Source of the DNA: Falsiroseomonas selenitidurans | GTDB taxonomy: Bacteria; Pseudomonadota; Alphaproteobacteria; Acetobacterales; Acetobacteraceae | Direction of reading: 5' to 3' | Assembly (NCBI RefSeq): GCF_012103215.1 | Contig: NZ_JAAVNE010000001.1 | Coordinates: forward strand, 62,001-126,000 | DNA: 64,000 bases | Part shown: piece by piece, positions 9,092 through 17,474 of the stretch | How positions within the stretch are numbered: the first letter of the stretch is position 1 | How the letters are laid out: the number at the start of each line of letters is the position of its first letter | Made by a program: the position numbers and the translations under genes | The notes under the pieces: generated by a model | What the model saw: only the letters and a program-made list of their open reading frames with translations | What the model was told of the DNA's origin: nothing | Databases searched by the model: none

Positions 9092-10141
9092 TCACGCGGC
9101 GTCGCGGCCTTCCTCCACCGCGTGGCAGGCGACCAGGGTCTGCGGCGTGCCGCGGGCCGGGATCATCTCCGGCCGCTCGGCCTTGCAGCGGTCATTCGCC
9201 AGCGGGCAGCGCGGGTGGAAGGGGCAGCCGCTCGGCGGGTCGATCGGGCTCGGCACCTCCCCGCCCACGGGGATGCGCTGCCGCCCGGTCATCTCCAGGT
9301 CCGGAATCGCCTCCATCAGGGCCTTGGTGTAGGGGTGGCGCGGGGTCTCGAACAGCGTCTCCGCCGGCGCCAGCTCCACCAGCCGGCCGAGATACATCAC
9401 CCCCACCCGGTCGCTCACCTGCCGGACCACGGCCAGATTGTGGCTGATGAACAGGTAGGTCAGGCCCAGCCGCGCCTGCAGATCCTTCATCAGGTTCAGG
9501 ATCTGCGCCTGCACCGAGACATCCAGCGCGCTGGTCGGCTCGTCGCACACCAGGAATTCCGGGTTGGAGGACAGGGCGCGGGCGATGGAGATGCGCTGGC
9601 GCTGGCCGCCGGAGAATTCATGCGGGAATTTCTGGCCATCGAGCGGGGACAGGCCGACCTGGGTCAGCAATTCCGCCACCCGCGCCTCGATCTGCGCGCG
9701 GGTCTGCGCCAGGCCGAAGGCGCGGATCGGCTCGGCGATGATGTCGGCCACCCGCCAGCGGGGGTTCAGGCTGGCATAGGGGTCCTGGAAGATCATCTGC
9801 ATGCGCCGGCGCTGCGCCGCTTCGCGCCGCGCCTGCGCCAGATCCTGCCCGTCGAAGGTCACGCCGCCGCGGCTGGGCGGATAGAGCCCCACCACCAGCC
9901 GCGCCACGGTGGATTTGCCGCAGCCGCTTTCGCCGACCAGGGACAGGGTGGTGCCCCGGGCGATGGCGAAGGAAACGCCATCCACCGCGCGCAGCAGGCG
10001 CCGCCCCTCGCCCGCCATCAGGCGCTGCACCAGGGGGCGGGAGACGTCGAAATGCCGCGCGACGTCGTGGGTCTCCAGCATCGGGCCCGCGCCCGTGCTT
10101 CCGAAGGTCGGGCTGACGCCCTGGATGGCGACGTCACGCAT
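9092..10141 (-). CDS. dppF: Peptide ABC transporter ATP-binding protein (DppF/OppF type)
   Basis: 349 aa from ATG 10141. The open frame reaches ATG 10159, but GGAG lies 9 nt before 10141 and the overlap with dppD then shrinks to 8 nt. ATPase subunit of an inner-membrane oligopeptide/nickel-type importer. Walker A is GESGCGKST, the signature SGGQRQR, and Walker B LVCDEPTSALD; the C-terminal oligopeptide-transporter extension carries the cysteine-rich CPFHPRCP and a further Cys cluster typical of DppD/DppF. Last gene of the SBP-dppBCDF operon. The solute is not determined; this family also imports nickel and glutathione. Confidence 0.94.
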   Translation of the reverse strand: MRDVAIQGVSPTFGSTGAGPMLETHDVARHFDVSRPLVQRLMAGEGRRLLRAVDGVSFAIARGTTLSLVGESGCGKSTVARLVVGLYPPSRGGVTFDGQDLAQARREAAQRRRMQMIFQDPYASLNPRWRVADIIAEPIRAFGLAQTRAQIEARVAELLTQVGLSPLDGQKFPHEFSGGQRQRISIARALSSNPEFLVCDEPTSALDVSVQAQILNLMKDLQARLGLTYLFISHNLAVVRQVSDRVGVMYLGRLVELAPAETLFETPRHPYTKALMEAIPDLEMTGRQRIPVGGEVPSPIDPPSGCPFHPRCPLANDRCKAERPEMIPARGTPQTLVACHAVEEGRDAA

Positions 10142-11114
10142 GCTGCGGCGCTCCGTCATACAGCCAGCAGGCGGCCAGATTGCCCTCGGCGGGCATCAGC
10201 TCCGGGCGCTCCACCCGGCAGCGGTCGAAGACCTGCGGGCAGCGCGGGTTGTAGGGGCAGCCGCGCGGAATGGCGGATAGCCGCGGCATGGCGCCGTCGA
10301 TCTGCTGCAGCCGGTCCAGCCGCCGCCCGACCGGCGGGATGGAGCCCATGAGCCCCGAGGAATAGGGGTGCGCCGCGTGCTGCACCACGCGCCGCACGGC
10401 GCCGATCTCGACGATGCGGCCGGCATACATCACCGCCACGCGGTCCGCCGTCTCCGCGATCACGCCCATGTCGTGGGTGACGAGCATCATGCTGGTCCCC
10501 TTCTCCCGCGCCAGGGATTTCAGCAGCGCGATCACCTGCGCCTGGATCGAGACATCCAGCGCCGTGGTCGGCTCATCCGCCACGATCAGCTTCGGCTCCG
10601 CGCACAGCGCCAGCGCGATGACCACGCGCTGGCGCATGCCGCCGGAGAATTCATGCGGGTAGCTGTCGATGCGCTGGGATGCGGCGGGGATGCCCACCAG
10701 CTCCAGCCATTCGATCGCCTTGGCCCGCGCCTGCGCCGGGTTCAGCGGCAGGTGGGTGGTCATGGTCTCCACCAGCTGCCGCCCCACGGTGTAGAGCGGG
10801 TTCAGCGTGGTCAGCGGGTCCTGGAAGATGGCGCCGATCTCCCGGCCGCGGATGCGGCGCAGCTCGGCATAGGGCAGGTTGTCGATGCGCCGCCCGTTCA
10901 GCAGGATCTGCCCGCCGGCGATGCGGCCGGGCGGTTCCAGCAGGCCGATGATGGCGGCGCCGGTCATGGATTTGCCGGCACCCGATTCACCCACCACGCC
11001 CAGCACCTCCCCCGGCGCGATGGAGAAGGAGACGTCGTCGAGGGCCACGAGGGTGCCGCGGCGCGTCGGGAATTCGACGCGCAGGTTGCGGACTTCAAGC
11101 AGGGGTACGGTCAT
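10134..11114 (-). CDS. dppD: Peptide ABC transporter ATP-binding protein (DppD/OppD type)
   Basis: 326 aa. Second ATPase of the importer. Walker A GESGAGKS near residue 41, Q-loop FQDPLTTLNP near 94, signature SGGMRQR near 156, Walker B LIVADEPTTALD near 175, and the C-terminal block CPYNPRCP with the partner Cys residues. The start ATG follows directly on the TAA of dppC (TAAATG), which indicates translational coupling, and the 3' end overlaps dppF. The protein should form a heterodimer with DppF on the cytoplasmic face of DppB/DppC. Confidence 0.94.
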   Translation of the reverse strand: MTVPLLEVRNLRVEFPTRRGTLVALDDVSFSIAPGEVLGVVGESGAGKSMTGAAIIGLLEPPGRIAGGQILLNGRRIDNLPYAELRRIRGREIGAIFQDPLTTLNPLYTVGRQLVETMTTHLPLNPAQARAKAIEWLELVGIPAASQRIDSYPHEFSGGMRQRVVIALALCAEPKLIVADEPTTALDVSIQAQVIALLKSLAREKGTSMMLVTHDMGVIAETADRVAVMYAGRIVEIGAVRRVVQHAAHPYSSGLMGSIPPVGRRLDRLQQIDGAMPRLSAIPRGCPYNPRCPQVFDRCRVERPELMPAEGNLAACWLYDGAPQHA

Positions 11115-12050
11115 TTATCGGAGCTTCGGATTCAGGGCGTCGCGCAGCCAATCGCCCAGCAGGTTCACGGACAACACCAGCAGGATCAGCGCGATGCCGG
11201 GGAAGATGGTGATCCACCATTCGCCGCTGAACAGGAAGTCGTTGCCGATGCGGATGAGGGTGCCGAGCGAGGGCTGCGTCGGCGGCACGCCGACGCCGAG
11301 GAAGGACAGCGTCGCTTCCGCCAGCACGGCGAAGCCCAGGTTCAGCGTGGCGATCACCAGCACCGGCCCCAGCACATTGGGCAGCACGTGGCTGACCATG
11401 ATCCGCGCGCGGGAGATGCCGATGACGCGCGCCGCCTGCACGTATTCCTTGTTGCGCTCGACCAGCGTCGATCCGCGCACGGTGCGGGCGAAGGACGGCC
11501 AGTTGCTGATGCCGATGGCGAAGATCACGACATACAGCGCGATCTGGTCATGCACCTCCCTCGGCAGGGCGGCGCGCACCACGCCATCGATCAGCAGCGC
11601 GATCAGGATGGTGGGGAAGGTCAGCTTGATGTCGGCGATGCGCATCAGCACCGCATCCACGGTGCCGCCCAGGTAGCCTGCCGCCAGCCCCGCGGTGATG
11701 CCGATGGTGACGGAGAGCAGCACGGCGCAGAAGCCGACCAGCAGCGAGACCCGGGCGCCATACATGATGGCGGAGAGCACGTCCCGCCCCTGGTCATCGG
11801 TGCCGAGCAGGTAGGACGGGTCGCCATCCGCCTCCCAGGCCGGGGGCTTGAAGGCGTCCATCAGCTGGAGCGAGGCGAGGTCGAAGGGGTTGTGCGGTGC
11901 GATCCACGGCGCCAGCACGGCGCCGCCGATGCAGACCAGCGCGACGATGGCGGAGGCGACCGTGACCGGCGAATGGCTGAAGGACCACCACAGGTCGCTG
12001 TCCAGCATCCGGCGCAGCGCGCCGGGCCGGCGGAGAGCGGCATCCGACAT
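11115..12050 (-). CDS. dppC: Peptide ABC transporter permease (DppC type)
   Basis: 311 aa from ATG 12050, chosen because a GGGGGCG run lies upstream and the ATG falls one base after the dppB stop (TGAGATG); the longer frame to 12071 is less likely. Inner-membrane permease with a cytoplasmic N-terminus, a first membrane helix near residue 30, the extracytoplasmic loop containing LGTDDQGRDVLS that is a hallmark of DppC/OppC proteins, and the EAA loop near residues 205-230 where it meets the ATPases. Five or six membrane segments by eye. Confidence 0.94.
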   Translation of the reverse strand: MSDAALRRPGALRRMLDSDLWWSFSHSPVTVASAIVALVCIGGAVLAPWIAPHNPFDLASLQLMDAFKPPAWEADGDPSYLLGTDDQGRDVLSAIMYGARVSLLVGFCAVLLSVTIGITAGLAAGYLGGTVDAVLMRIADIKLTFPTILIALLIDGVVRAALPREVHDQIALYVVIFAIGISNWPSFARTVRGSTLVERNKEYVQAARVIGISRARIMVSHVLPNVLGPVLVIATLNLGFAVLAEATLSFLGVGVPPTQPSLGTLIRIGNDFLFSGEWWITIFPGIALILLVLSVNLLGDWLRDALNPKLR

Positions 12051-12051
12051 C

Positions 12052-13035
12052 TCAGTGCGCCCCCTTGCCACGGCCGATGCGGAGCCGCGGGTCCACCGCG
12101 TAGTACAGCAGGTCCACGATCAGGTTGATGGTGACGAACATCAGCGCGATCAGCAGCAGGTAGGCGGACATCACCGGGATGTCGGCGACACCGACGGACT
12201 GGATGAACAGCAGCCCCATCCCCGGCCACTGGAACACCGTCTCCGTCACGATGGCGAAGGCGATGATGGCGCCCAGCTGCAGGCCGGTGATGGTGATGAC
12301 CGGCACCAGCGTGTTCTTCAGCGCATGGCCGAAATGCACCGCCCGGTTGGTCAGGCCGCGGGCGCGGGCGAACTTGATGTAGTCCGTCCGCAGCACCTCC
12401 ATCATCTCCGCCCGCACCAGGCGCATGATCAGCGTCAGCTGGAACAGGCCCAGCGTGATGGAAGGCAGGATCAGCGCCTTCAGCCCCGACCAGGTCAGCA
12501 GGCCGGTGCTCCACCAGCCGAGGTTGACCGTATCGCCCCGCCCGAAGCTGGGCAGCCAGCCAAGCCAGACGGAGAAGACCAGGATCAGCAGGATGCCGAT
12601 CAGGAAGGTGGGGAGCGAGACGCCGATCAGGCTGAAGGTCAGGAAGAAGCGGCTGAGCCAGGAATGGCGATAGAGCCCGGTATAGACCCCCATCGGCACG
12701 CCCACCGCCAGCGCCAGGAAGGCCGCGCACAGCGCGAGTTCCAGCGTTGCCGGCGCGCGTTCCACGATCAGCTGCGCGACGGGGCGCGACAGCCGGTAGG
12801 ACAGGCCGAATTCGCCCTGCAGGGCGTTCCAGACGAATTTGCCGAACTGCACGAAGAAGGGCTGGTCCAGCCCGAGGTCGGCGATCAGCGCGTCGCGCTG
12901 GGCGATGGTGTAGTCCTGCCCCAGCATGATGGCGACCGGATCGCCGACATAGGCGAACATCGCGAAGGACAGCAGCGAGACCGTCAGCATGACGGGCAGC
13001 GCCTGCAGCAGGCGGTTGACGATGAAGGCGAACAC
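12052..13035 (-). CDS. dppB: Peptide ABC transporter permease (DppB type)
   Basis: 327 aa, normal for DppB/OppB. Starts with the usual N-terminal helix (FIVNRLLQALPVMLTVSLL), then the periplasmic domain (DPVAIMLGQ near 32, GLDQPFFVQF near 54), and further helices; the EAA loop appears as RTDYIKFARARGLTNRAV near 213. Forms the membrane channel with DppC. It lies 61 bp downstream of the solute-binding protein gene, and the gap holds a perfect 10-bp hairpin that may set the ratio of binding protein to permease. Confidence 0.94.
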   Translation of the reverse strand: MFAFIVNRLLQALPVMLTVSLLSFAMFAYVGDPVAIMLGQDYTIAQRDALIADLGLDQPFFVQFGKFVWNALQGEFGLSYRLSRPVAQLIVERAPATLELALCAAFLALAVGVPMGVYTGLYRHSWLSRFFLTFSLIGVSLPTFLIGILLILVFSVWLGWLPSFGRGDTVNLGWWSTGLLTWSGLKALILPSITLGLFQLTLIMRLVRAEMMEVLRTDYIKFARARGLTNRAVHFGHALKNTLVPVITITGLQLGAIIAFAIVTETVFQWPGMGLLFIQSVGVADIPVMSAYLLLIALMFVTINLIVDLLYYAVDPRLRIGRGKGAH

Positions 13036-13062
13036 GGGTGCTGGCAGTCCTTTGCAAGATGA

Positions 13063-13086
13063 CGGCGGCGCCCGACGGCGCCGCCG
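13063..13086 (-). promoter_or_regulatory. Intercistronic hairpin between the binding-protein gene and dppB
   Basis: CGGCGGCGCC and GGCGCCGCCG pair perfectly (10 bp) around a CGAC loop, 10 bp after the solute-binding protein stop. On the transcribed strand it is followed by ATCTTGCAAAGG, not a T-tract. In importer operons such hairpins protect the upstream mRNA or cause partial termination, giving more binding protein than membrane parts. Confidence 0.6.
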
Positions 13087-13096
13087 GGCCCGCTCG

Positions 13097-14689
13097 TCAG
13101 TCGATGCGGGCGAAGCGGAAATAGGGCTGGTTGTTGGCGGCGTGCGGGATGGTGAAGTTGCTCCGCATCGCCCAGGGAATCATCTGGTGGTGCAGCGGGA
13201 TGTGCGGCACGTCCTCCCGGTACAGGCGCAGCGCCTCATGGATCGCGGCGGTGCGTTCCGGCCCGGACTGCGTCTTCATGCGCTGCACCAGCGCATCCAT
13301 GCGCGGGCTGGTATAGCCGCCATAGTTCCAGATGCCGTCGCCCTGCTGGCCGTTGCGCGTGGCCAGCAGCGACTGGAAGGAATACAGCGCATCCAGCGTC
13401 GGCACGCCCCAGCCCAGCAGGTAGGCGCTGGTGTCCTGGCGCTGGATCTGGGCGAAGAAGGGCGCCAGCGGCTGCGCCTTGACGCTGGTGCGCACGCCGA
13501 TGCGCGTCCACATCGCGGCGATCGCCTGGCAGATCTGCTCGTCGTTGATGTAGCGGTTGTTGGGGCAGTCCAGCGTCAGGCCGAAGCCGTTCGGGAAGCC
13601 GGCTTCGGTCAGCAGGGCGCGGGCGCGGGCCGGGTCGAAGGCCAGGCGGGTGTCCTCCGCCTGGCTGTAGCCGTTGACCTGCGGCGGGAAGAAGGTGCCG
13701 GTGACCACGGACTGGCCGCGCATGGTGGTGCGGTGGATCGCCTGGATGTCGATCGCGTGATACAGCGCCTGGCGCACGCGGAGGTCGGCCAGCGGGTTGC
13801 GGCCGCGCACGTCCGAATACAGCAGTTCCGGCCGCGCCACGTCGAAGGCCAGGAAGATGGTGCGCACCTCCGGCCCTTCCAGCACGCGGATGTTCGGCGC
13901 GTTGCGCAGCCGGTTCAGGTCCTGCAGCGGCGGGTCCAGCACGAAATCAACCTCGCCCGACAGCAGCGCGGCGACGCGCGTGGCGTCCGAGGAGATCGGC
14001 CGGAAGATGATCTCCTGCACGTTGGACCGCGCGGCATCGGGCTCCCGCCAGCCATACCAGTCCGGGTTGCGGCGCAGCACGGTGCGCACATCATTCTCCC
14101 GGCTGGCCAGGATGAAGGCGCCGGTGCCGTTGGTGTTGCGGGTGGTGTGCATCTCCTCTCGCGCCCGCGTGTTCTGCGGGCGGGCGGCACCATTCGCCTC
14201 GGACCAGGCCTTGGACATCATGTAGACGGAGGCGAACTTGTTGGGGAGGATCGGGTCCGGGATGCGGGTGACGATGTCCACCGTCCGGTCATCCACCTTC
14301 ACCACCTCGGCCACCGTATCGACATAGATGCCGAAATTGGAGGTGGGCTGGCGCGCGCGGGTGACGCTGAACACCACGTCATCGGCGGAGAAACCCTCCC
14401 CGCCATGGAACTTCACGCCGGGGCGCAGCACGAAGCGCCAGCGCATCGGCTCCACCTGGGACCAGGACAGCGCCAGGCCCGGGCGCAGTGTCAGGTCCGC
14501 GTTGCGGGCGATCAGCGGATCGTAGATCTGCTGCAGCACCATCGTCACGGTGCCGACATTCTGGCTGTGCGGGTCCATGGTATTGGGATCGCCGCTGGCG
14601 GCCCAGCGGACGGTCTGGGCGGCGGCGGGCGCCGGCATGGCGGCCCCCAGCGCGAGAATGGCGGCGGCCGCCAGAAGCAGTCTACGCAT
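13097..14689 (-). CDS. ABC transporter solute-binding protein, family 5
   Basis: 530 aa from ATG 14689, which starts a clear signal peptide (MRRLLLAAAAILALGAAMPA, cut near AAAQT) and has GGGAG about 10 nt upstream. A much longer frame upstream is antisense-like noise over the AI-2E gene and is not used. Family 5 proteins bind peptides, nickel or glutathione in the periplasm. Marks seen: WAASGDPNTMDPHSQN after the signal, the long FVLRPGVKFHGGEGFSADDV stretch near 88-107, and the C-terminal DVPHIPLHHQ. First gene of a complete importer operon with dppBCDF. The exact solute is not known. Confidence 0.93.
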   Translation of the reverse strand: MRRLLLAAAAILALGAAMPAPAAAQTVRWAASGDPNTMDPHSQNVGTVTMVLQQIYDPLIARNADLTLRPGLALSWSQVEPMRWRFVLRPGVKFHGGEGFSADDVVFSVTRARQPTSNFGIYVDTVAEVVKVDDRTVDIVTRIPDPILPNKFASVYMMSKAWSEANGAARPQNTRAREEMHTTRNTNGTGAFILASRENDVRTVLRRNPDWYGWREPDAARSNVQEIIFRPISSDATRVAALLSGEVDFVLDPPLQDLNRLRNAPNIRVLEGPEVRTIFLAFDVARPELLYSDVRGRNPLADLRVRQALYHAIDIQAIHRTTMRGQSVVTGTFFPPQVNGYSQAEDTRLAFDPARARALLTEAGFPNGFGLTLDCPNNRYINDEQICQAIAAMWTRIGVRTSVKAQPLAPFFAQIQRQDTSAYLLGWGVPTLDALYSFQSLLATRNGQQGDGIWNYGGYTSPRMDALVQRMKTQSGPERTAAIHEALRLYREDVPHIPLHHQMIPWAMRSNFTIPHAANNQPYFRFARID

Positions 14690-14805
14690 CACCCCGGTAC
14701 TCCCTGTTGCGGGCAGCGGCGGGTCGTCGCGCCCGCCTGCTCCCCCGGAAACCTGCCTGAAGCCCTGGTCCATATCGTGCCGTGCCCAGCCGCGAAAGCC
14801 CGATC

Positions 14806-15882
14806 TCAAGCGCCATCGGGCCCGCGCGGGATGGCGGTGCCGTCCGCGGCCCACTCGCGCAGCAGGGTGAAGCCGACGGCGAGGAGAACCGGCCCGAGGA
14901 ACAGGCCGAGGATGCCGAAGCCAATGACGCCGCCGATCGCGCCCAGCAGGGTCAGCAGCAGGGGCAGGTCGGCACCGCGGCTGATCAGCCAGGGGCGTAT
15001 GACATTGTCCACCGAGGAGATGCCCGCCGCCCCGTACACCAACATGAACAGGCCCCAGCCGGTTTCCCCCTGGGTGAACAGCCAGATGGTGGCCGGTATC
15101 CACACCAGCGGGGCGCCCACCGGCAGGATGGACAGCACGCCGGCCACCACGCCCAGCAGCACCGGCTGCGGCACGCCGGCGATCCACAGGCCGAAGACGG
15201 TCATCGCCCCCTGCACCACGGCGGTGCCCAGCAGGCCATAGACCACGCCGCGGGTGACGTTGCCGGTCAGCAGGATGAGCCTGCGGGTGCCGGGGCCGGC
15301 CATCTTCTCCATCACCCGTTCCGCATGGGCCGCCATGGCGGGGCCGTCGCGGTAGAAGAAGAAGGCCAGGAAGATCGCCATCAGCAGCTCCGCCAGCCCG
15401 GACAGCAGCGCCAGCAGCACCGCCAGCGCATTGCTGGCGATCTCGCCGGCATAGGGGCTGATCGTGTCGAACAGGCCGGCGAAGGTGGAATCCCAGCCCA
15501 TCAGCAGGGTTGTCACATACTCCCCCACGAAGGGCAGCCGGCCGAGCCAGGCGGCGAGGCTCGGCAGGCCGGTCAGCAGCAGGCTTTCCACCGAATTCCG
15601 CAGGCCCTCGATCTCCTCCCGCGTCGTCGGCGTGGCGAAGACCAGGGGCAGGCCGATCAGCACGAATTCGAGGATCACCATGATGGCCGCGGCCTTGCCG
15701 GGGCCGAGGCCGGTGCGTTCGCGCAGGATGCGGAAGGCGGGCCAGGTGGTGTAGGCCAGGATCACCGCCCAGAGCAGGGCGGAGATGAAGGGCCGCATCA
15801 CCCAGAAGCAGCCGAGCCCCAGCGCGACCAGCGCACCAAGCCCGAGAAGCCGCGCGGGGCGGATGGACTGGTCCTGGGGCAT
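14806..15882 (-). CDS. AI-2E family transporter
   Basis: 358 aa with GGAGA before the ATG. The family (TqsA/YdiK/PerM-like) consists of inner-membrane proteins with about eight helices, proposed exporters or antiporters. Visible features: tandem helices near residues 12-50, a long cytoplasmic/periplasmic middle part (residues about 60-150), the PVGAPLVWIPATIW segment near 252 and the C-terminal GVIGFGILGLFLGPVLLAV, the most conserved region. It is on the same strand as the peptide importer, 116 bp upstream of the binding-protein gene; separate transcription is likely. Substrate unknown; the AI-2 label is historical. Confidence 0.9.
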   Translation of the reverse strand: MPQDQSIRPARLLGLGALVALGLGCFWVMRPFISALLWAVILAYTTWPAFRILRERTGLGPGKAAAIMVILEFVLIGLPLVFATPTTREEIEGLRNSVESLLLTGLPSLAAWLGRLPFVGEYVTTLLMGWDSTFAGLFDTISPYAGEIASNALAVLLALLSGLAELLMAIFLAFFFYRDGPAMAAHAERVMEKMAGPGTRRLILLTGNVTRGVVYGLLGTAVVQGAMTVFGLWIAGVPQPVLLGVVAGVLSILPVGAPLVWIPATIWLFTQGETGWGLFMLVYGAAGISSVDNVIRPWLISRGADLPLLLTLLGAIGGVIGFGILGLFLGPVLLAVGFTLLREWAADGTAIPRGPDGA

Positions 15883-15962
15883 GCGGTCTCCGGCGTGGGG
15901 CTAGAGGCTTAGCGGAAGCCGCGCCGCCGCGCATCAGCGCCGCGCATCACCCCGCTGTAACC

Positions 15963-15980
15963 CGGCGGGCTTGCCCGCCG
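15963..15980. promoter_or_regulatory. Perfect 18-bp palindrome in a divergent intergenic region
   Basis: CGGCGGGC-TT-GCCCGCCG lies in the 144-bp gap between the divergent AI-2E gene and hyi. It could be an operator or just a GC-rich hairpin; the two-base centre makes a DNA palindrome more natural than an RNA loop. Confidence 0.3.
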
Positions 15981-16026
15981 CCCTGGGCCAAGGCATCACC
16001 CGGCGATCCTGGGAGGGAGCCCCGCC

Positions 16027-16806
16027 ATGCCGCGCTTTGCCGCCAACATCTCGCTGATGTTCACCGAGCTGCCGTTCCTCGACCGGTTCGAGGCGTCCGC
16101 CAAGGCCGGCTTCAAGGCGGTGGAGTTCCTGTTCCCCTATGATTTCCCGGCCGCCGAGATCGCCACCCGGCTCAAGGACAATGGCCTGTCCCAGGTGCTG
16201 TTCAACGCGCCGCCCGGCGACTGGGGCCAGGGCGAGCGCGGCCAGGCCGCCCTGCCCGGCCGCCAGGCGGAATTCCGCGAAGGCTTCAGGAAGGCGCTGG
16301 ACTATGCCGCGGCGCTGTCCTGCCCGCGCATCCATGTCATGTCCGGCCTGGCACCCGCCGGCTGCCCGCATGATGCGATGACCGGCACGCTGGCCGCCAA
16401 CCTGGCCTGGGCGGCGGAACAGGCCGCACCGGCCGGCGTCAAGCCGGTGATCGAGCCGATCAACCACCGCGACATCCCCGGCTTCTTCCTGAACACCACG
16501 GACCAGGCCGCCGCCGTCATCATGGCCGTGGGCGCCGAGAAGGTCGGTCTGCAGTTCGACCTGTACCACTGCCAGATCACGGAGGGCGACATCGTCAAGC
16601 GGATGGAGAAGCACCTGCCGCTGATCGCCCACATGCAGGTGGCGGACAATCCCGGCCGCAACGAGCCCGGCACCGGCGAGGTGAACTGGCCCTTCGTCTT
16701 CGGCCGGATCGACGCGCTGGGCTTCCGCGGCTGGATCGGCTGCGAATACCGCCCGGCCGGGGAGACGGTCGCCGGCCTCGGCTGGTTCGCCCCCTACAAG
16801 GGCTGA
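16027..16806 (+). CDS. hyi: Hydroxypyruvate isomerase family protein
   Basis: 259 aa, with a strong GGGAGGGAG 7 nt before the ATG. Hyi interconverts hydroxypyruvate and tartronate semialdehyde; close paralogues (OtnI) isomerise 2-oxo-tetronates. A TIM-barrel of the AP-endonuclease 2 superfamily. Visible: MPRFAANISLMFTELPFLDR at the start, LFNAPPGDW near 58, IEPINHRDIPGFF near 142 (first catalytic Glu), QFDLYHCQ near 178, and GCEYRPAGET near 238 (second Glu). It heads an operon with a nicotinamidase-like gene and tartronate semialdehyde reductase, which fits the glyoxylate-to-glycerate route. Glyoxylate carboligase is not in the window. Confidence 0.92.
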   Translation: MPRFAANISLMFTELPFLDRFEASAKAGFKAVEFLFPYDFPAAEIATRLKDNGLSQVLFNAPPGDWGQGERGQAALPGRQAEFREGFRKALDYAAALSCPRIHVMSGLAPAGCPHDAMTGTLAANLAWAAEQAAPAGVKPVIEPINHRDIPGFFLNTTDQAAAVIMAVGAEKVGLQFDLYHCQITEGDIVKRMEKHLPLIAHMQVADNPGRNEPGTGEVNWPFVFGRIDALGFRGWIGCEYRPAGETVAGLGWFAPYKG

Positions 16807-16809
16807 GCC

Positions 16810-17454
16810 ATGGGCCCCGCCCTGCATCCGGAGAGGGATTTGCTGCTGGTCGTCGACCCGCAGCCGACCTTCATGGCGCTCTGCCCGGCGGAGTTGCCGG
16901 TGCCGGGGGCGGAGGCGGTGATCCCGGTGATCAACCGCATCCTGGCCGGGCCGATCGCCCGCGCCGTGGTGACGCAGGACTGGCACCACCCGCAGCACCT
17001 GTCCTTCGCGTCCCAGCATCCGGGCCGGGCGCCGCTGGAACAGGTGGAACTGCCCTACGGCCCGCAGACGCTGTGGCCCGACCATGGCGTGCGGGCGACG
17101 CCGGGGGCGGCAATCCACCCGGCGCTCGACCAGGCCAAGGTGGTGCTGGTGCTGCGCAAGGGCTTCCGCCGCACCATCGACAGCTATTCCGCCTTCCGGG
17201 AGAACGACCGGGCGACCGGCACCGGCCTGGCGGAATGGCTGCGCGCGGTGGGCGTGCGACGCCTGTTCATCGCCGGCATCACCCGCCCCTATTGCGTCGA
17301 CTGGACGGCGGAGGACGCGCTGGCCGCCGGCTTCGAGACCTGGCTGGTGGAGGATGCCTGCGCCCGGCTGGGGCCGGACGCGCTGCTGGCGGCCAGCCGG
17401 GCCCGGCTGGCCGCCGCGGGCCTGCGCTTCACCCGGGCCGACGACCTCATCTGA
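16810..17454 (+). CDS. pncA: Nicotinamidase-like cysteine hydrolase
   Basis: 214 aa. Starts 3 bp after the hyi stop, with its Shine-Dalgarno inside hyi. Isochorismatase-fold amidohydrolase; nicotinamidases turn nicotinamide into nicotinate for NAD salvage. The catalytic set is present: Asp16 in VVDPQPTF, Lys117 in LRKGFRR, Cys162 in PYCVDW, with metal-binding residues in TQDWHHPQH (57-63) and the WPDH motif near 89. Two motifs deviate from the usual form: DPQPTF for DxQNDF, and GITRPYCV for GxATDYCV. So it may act on nicotinamide or on another amide. Its place between two glyoxylate-pathway genes is unexpected. Confidence 0.82.
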   Translation: MGPALHPERDLLLVVDPQPTFMALCPAELPVPGAEAVIPVINRILAGPIARAVVTQDWHHPQHLSFASQHPGRAPLEQVELPYGPQTLWPDHGVRATPGAAIHPALDQAKVVLVLRKGFRRTIDSYSAFRENDRATGTGLAEWLRAVGVRRLFIAGITRPYCVDWTAEDALAAGFETWLVEDACARLGPDALLAASRARLAAAGLRFTRADDLI

Positions 17455-17474
17455 CCCGCAACGGAGACCACGAC

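Noticed and set aside
14690..15934. Extended 945-residue frame before the family 5 binding protein
   Set aside because: The signal peptide starts at 14689; the upstream part is another frame over the AI-2E gene.
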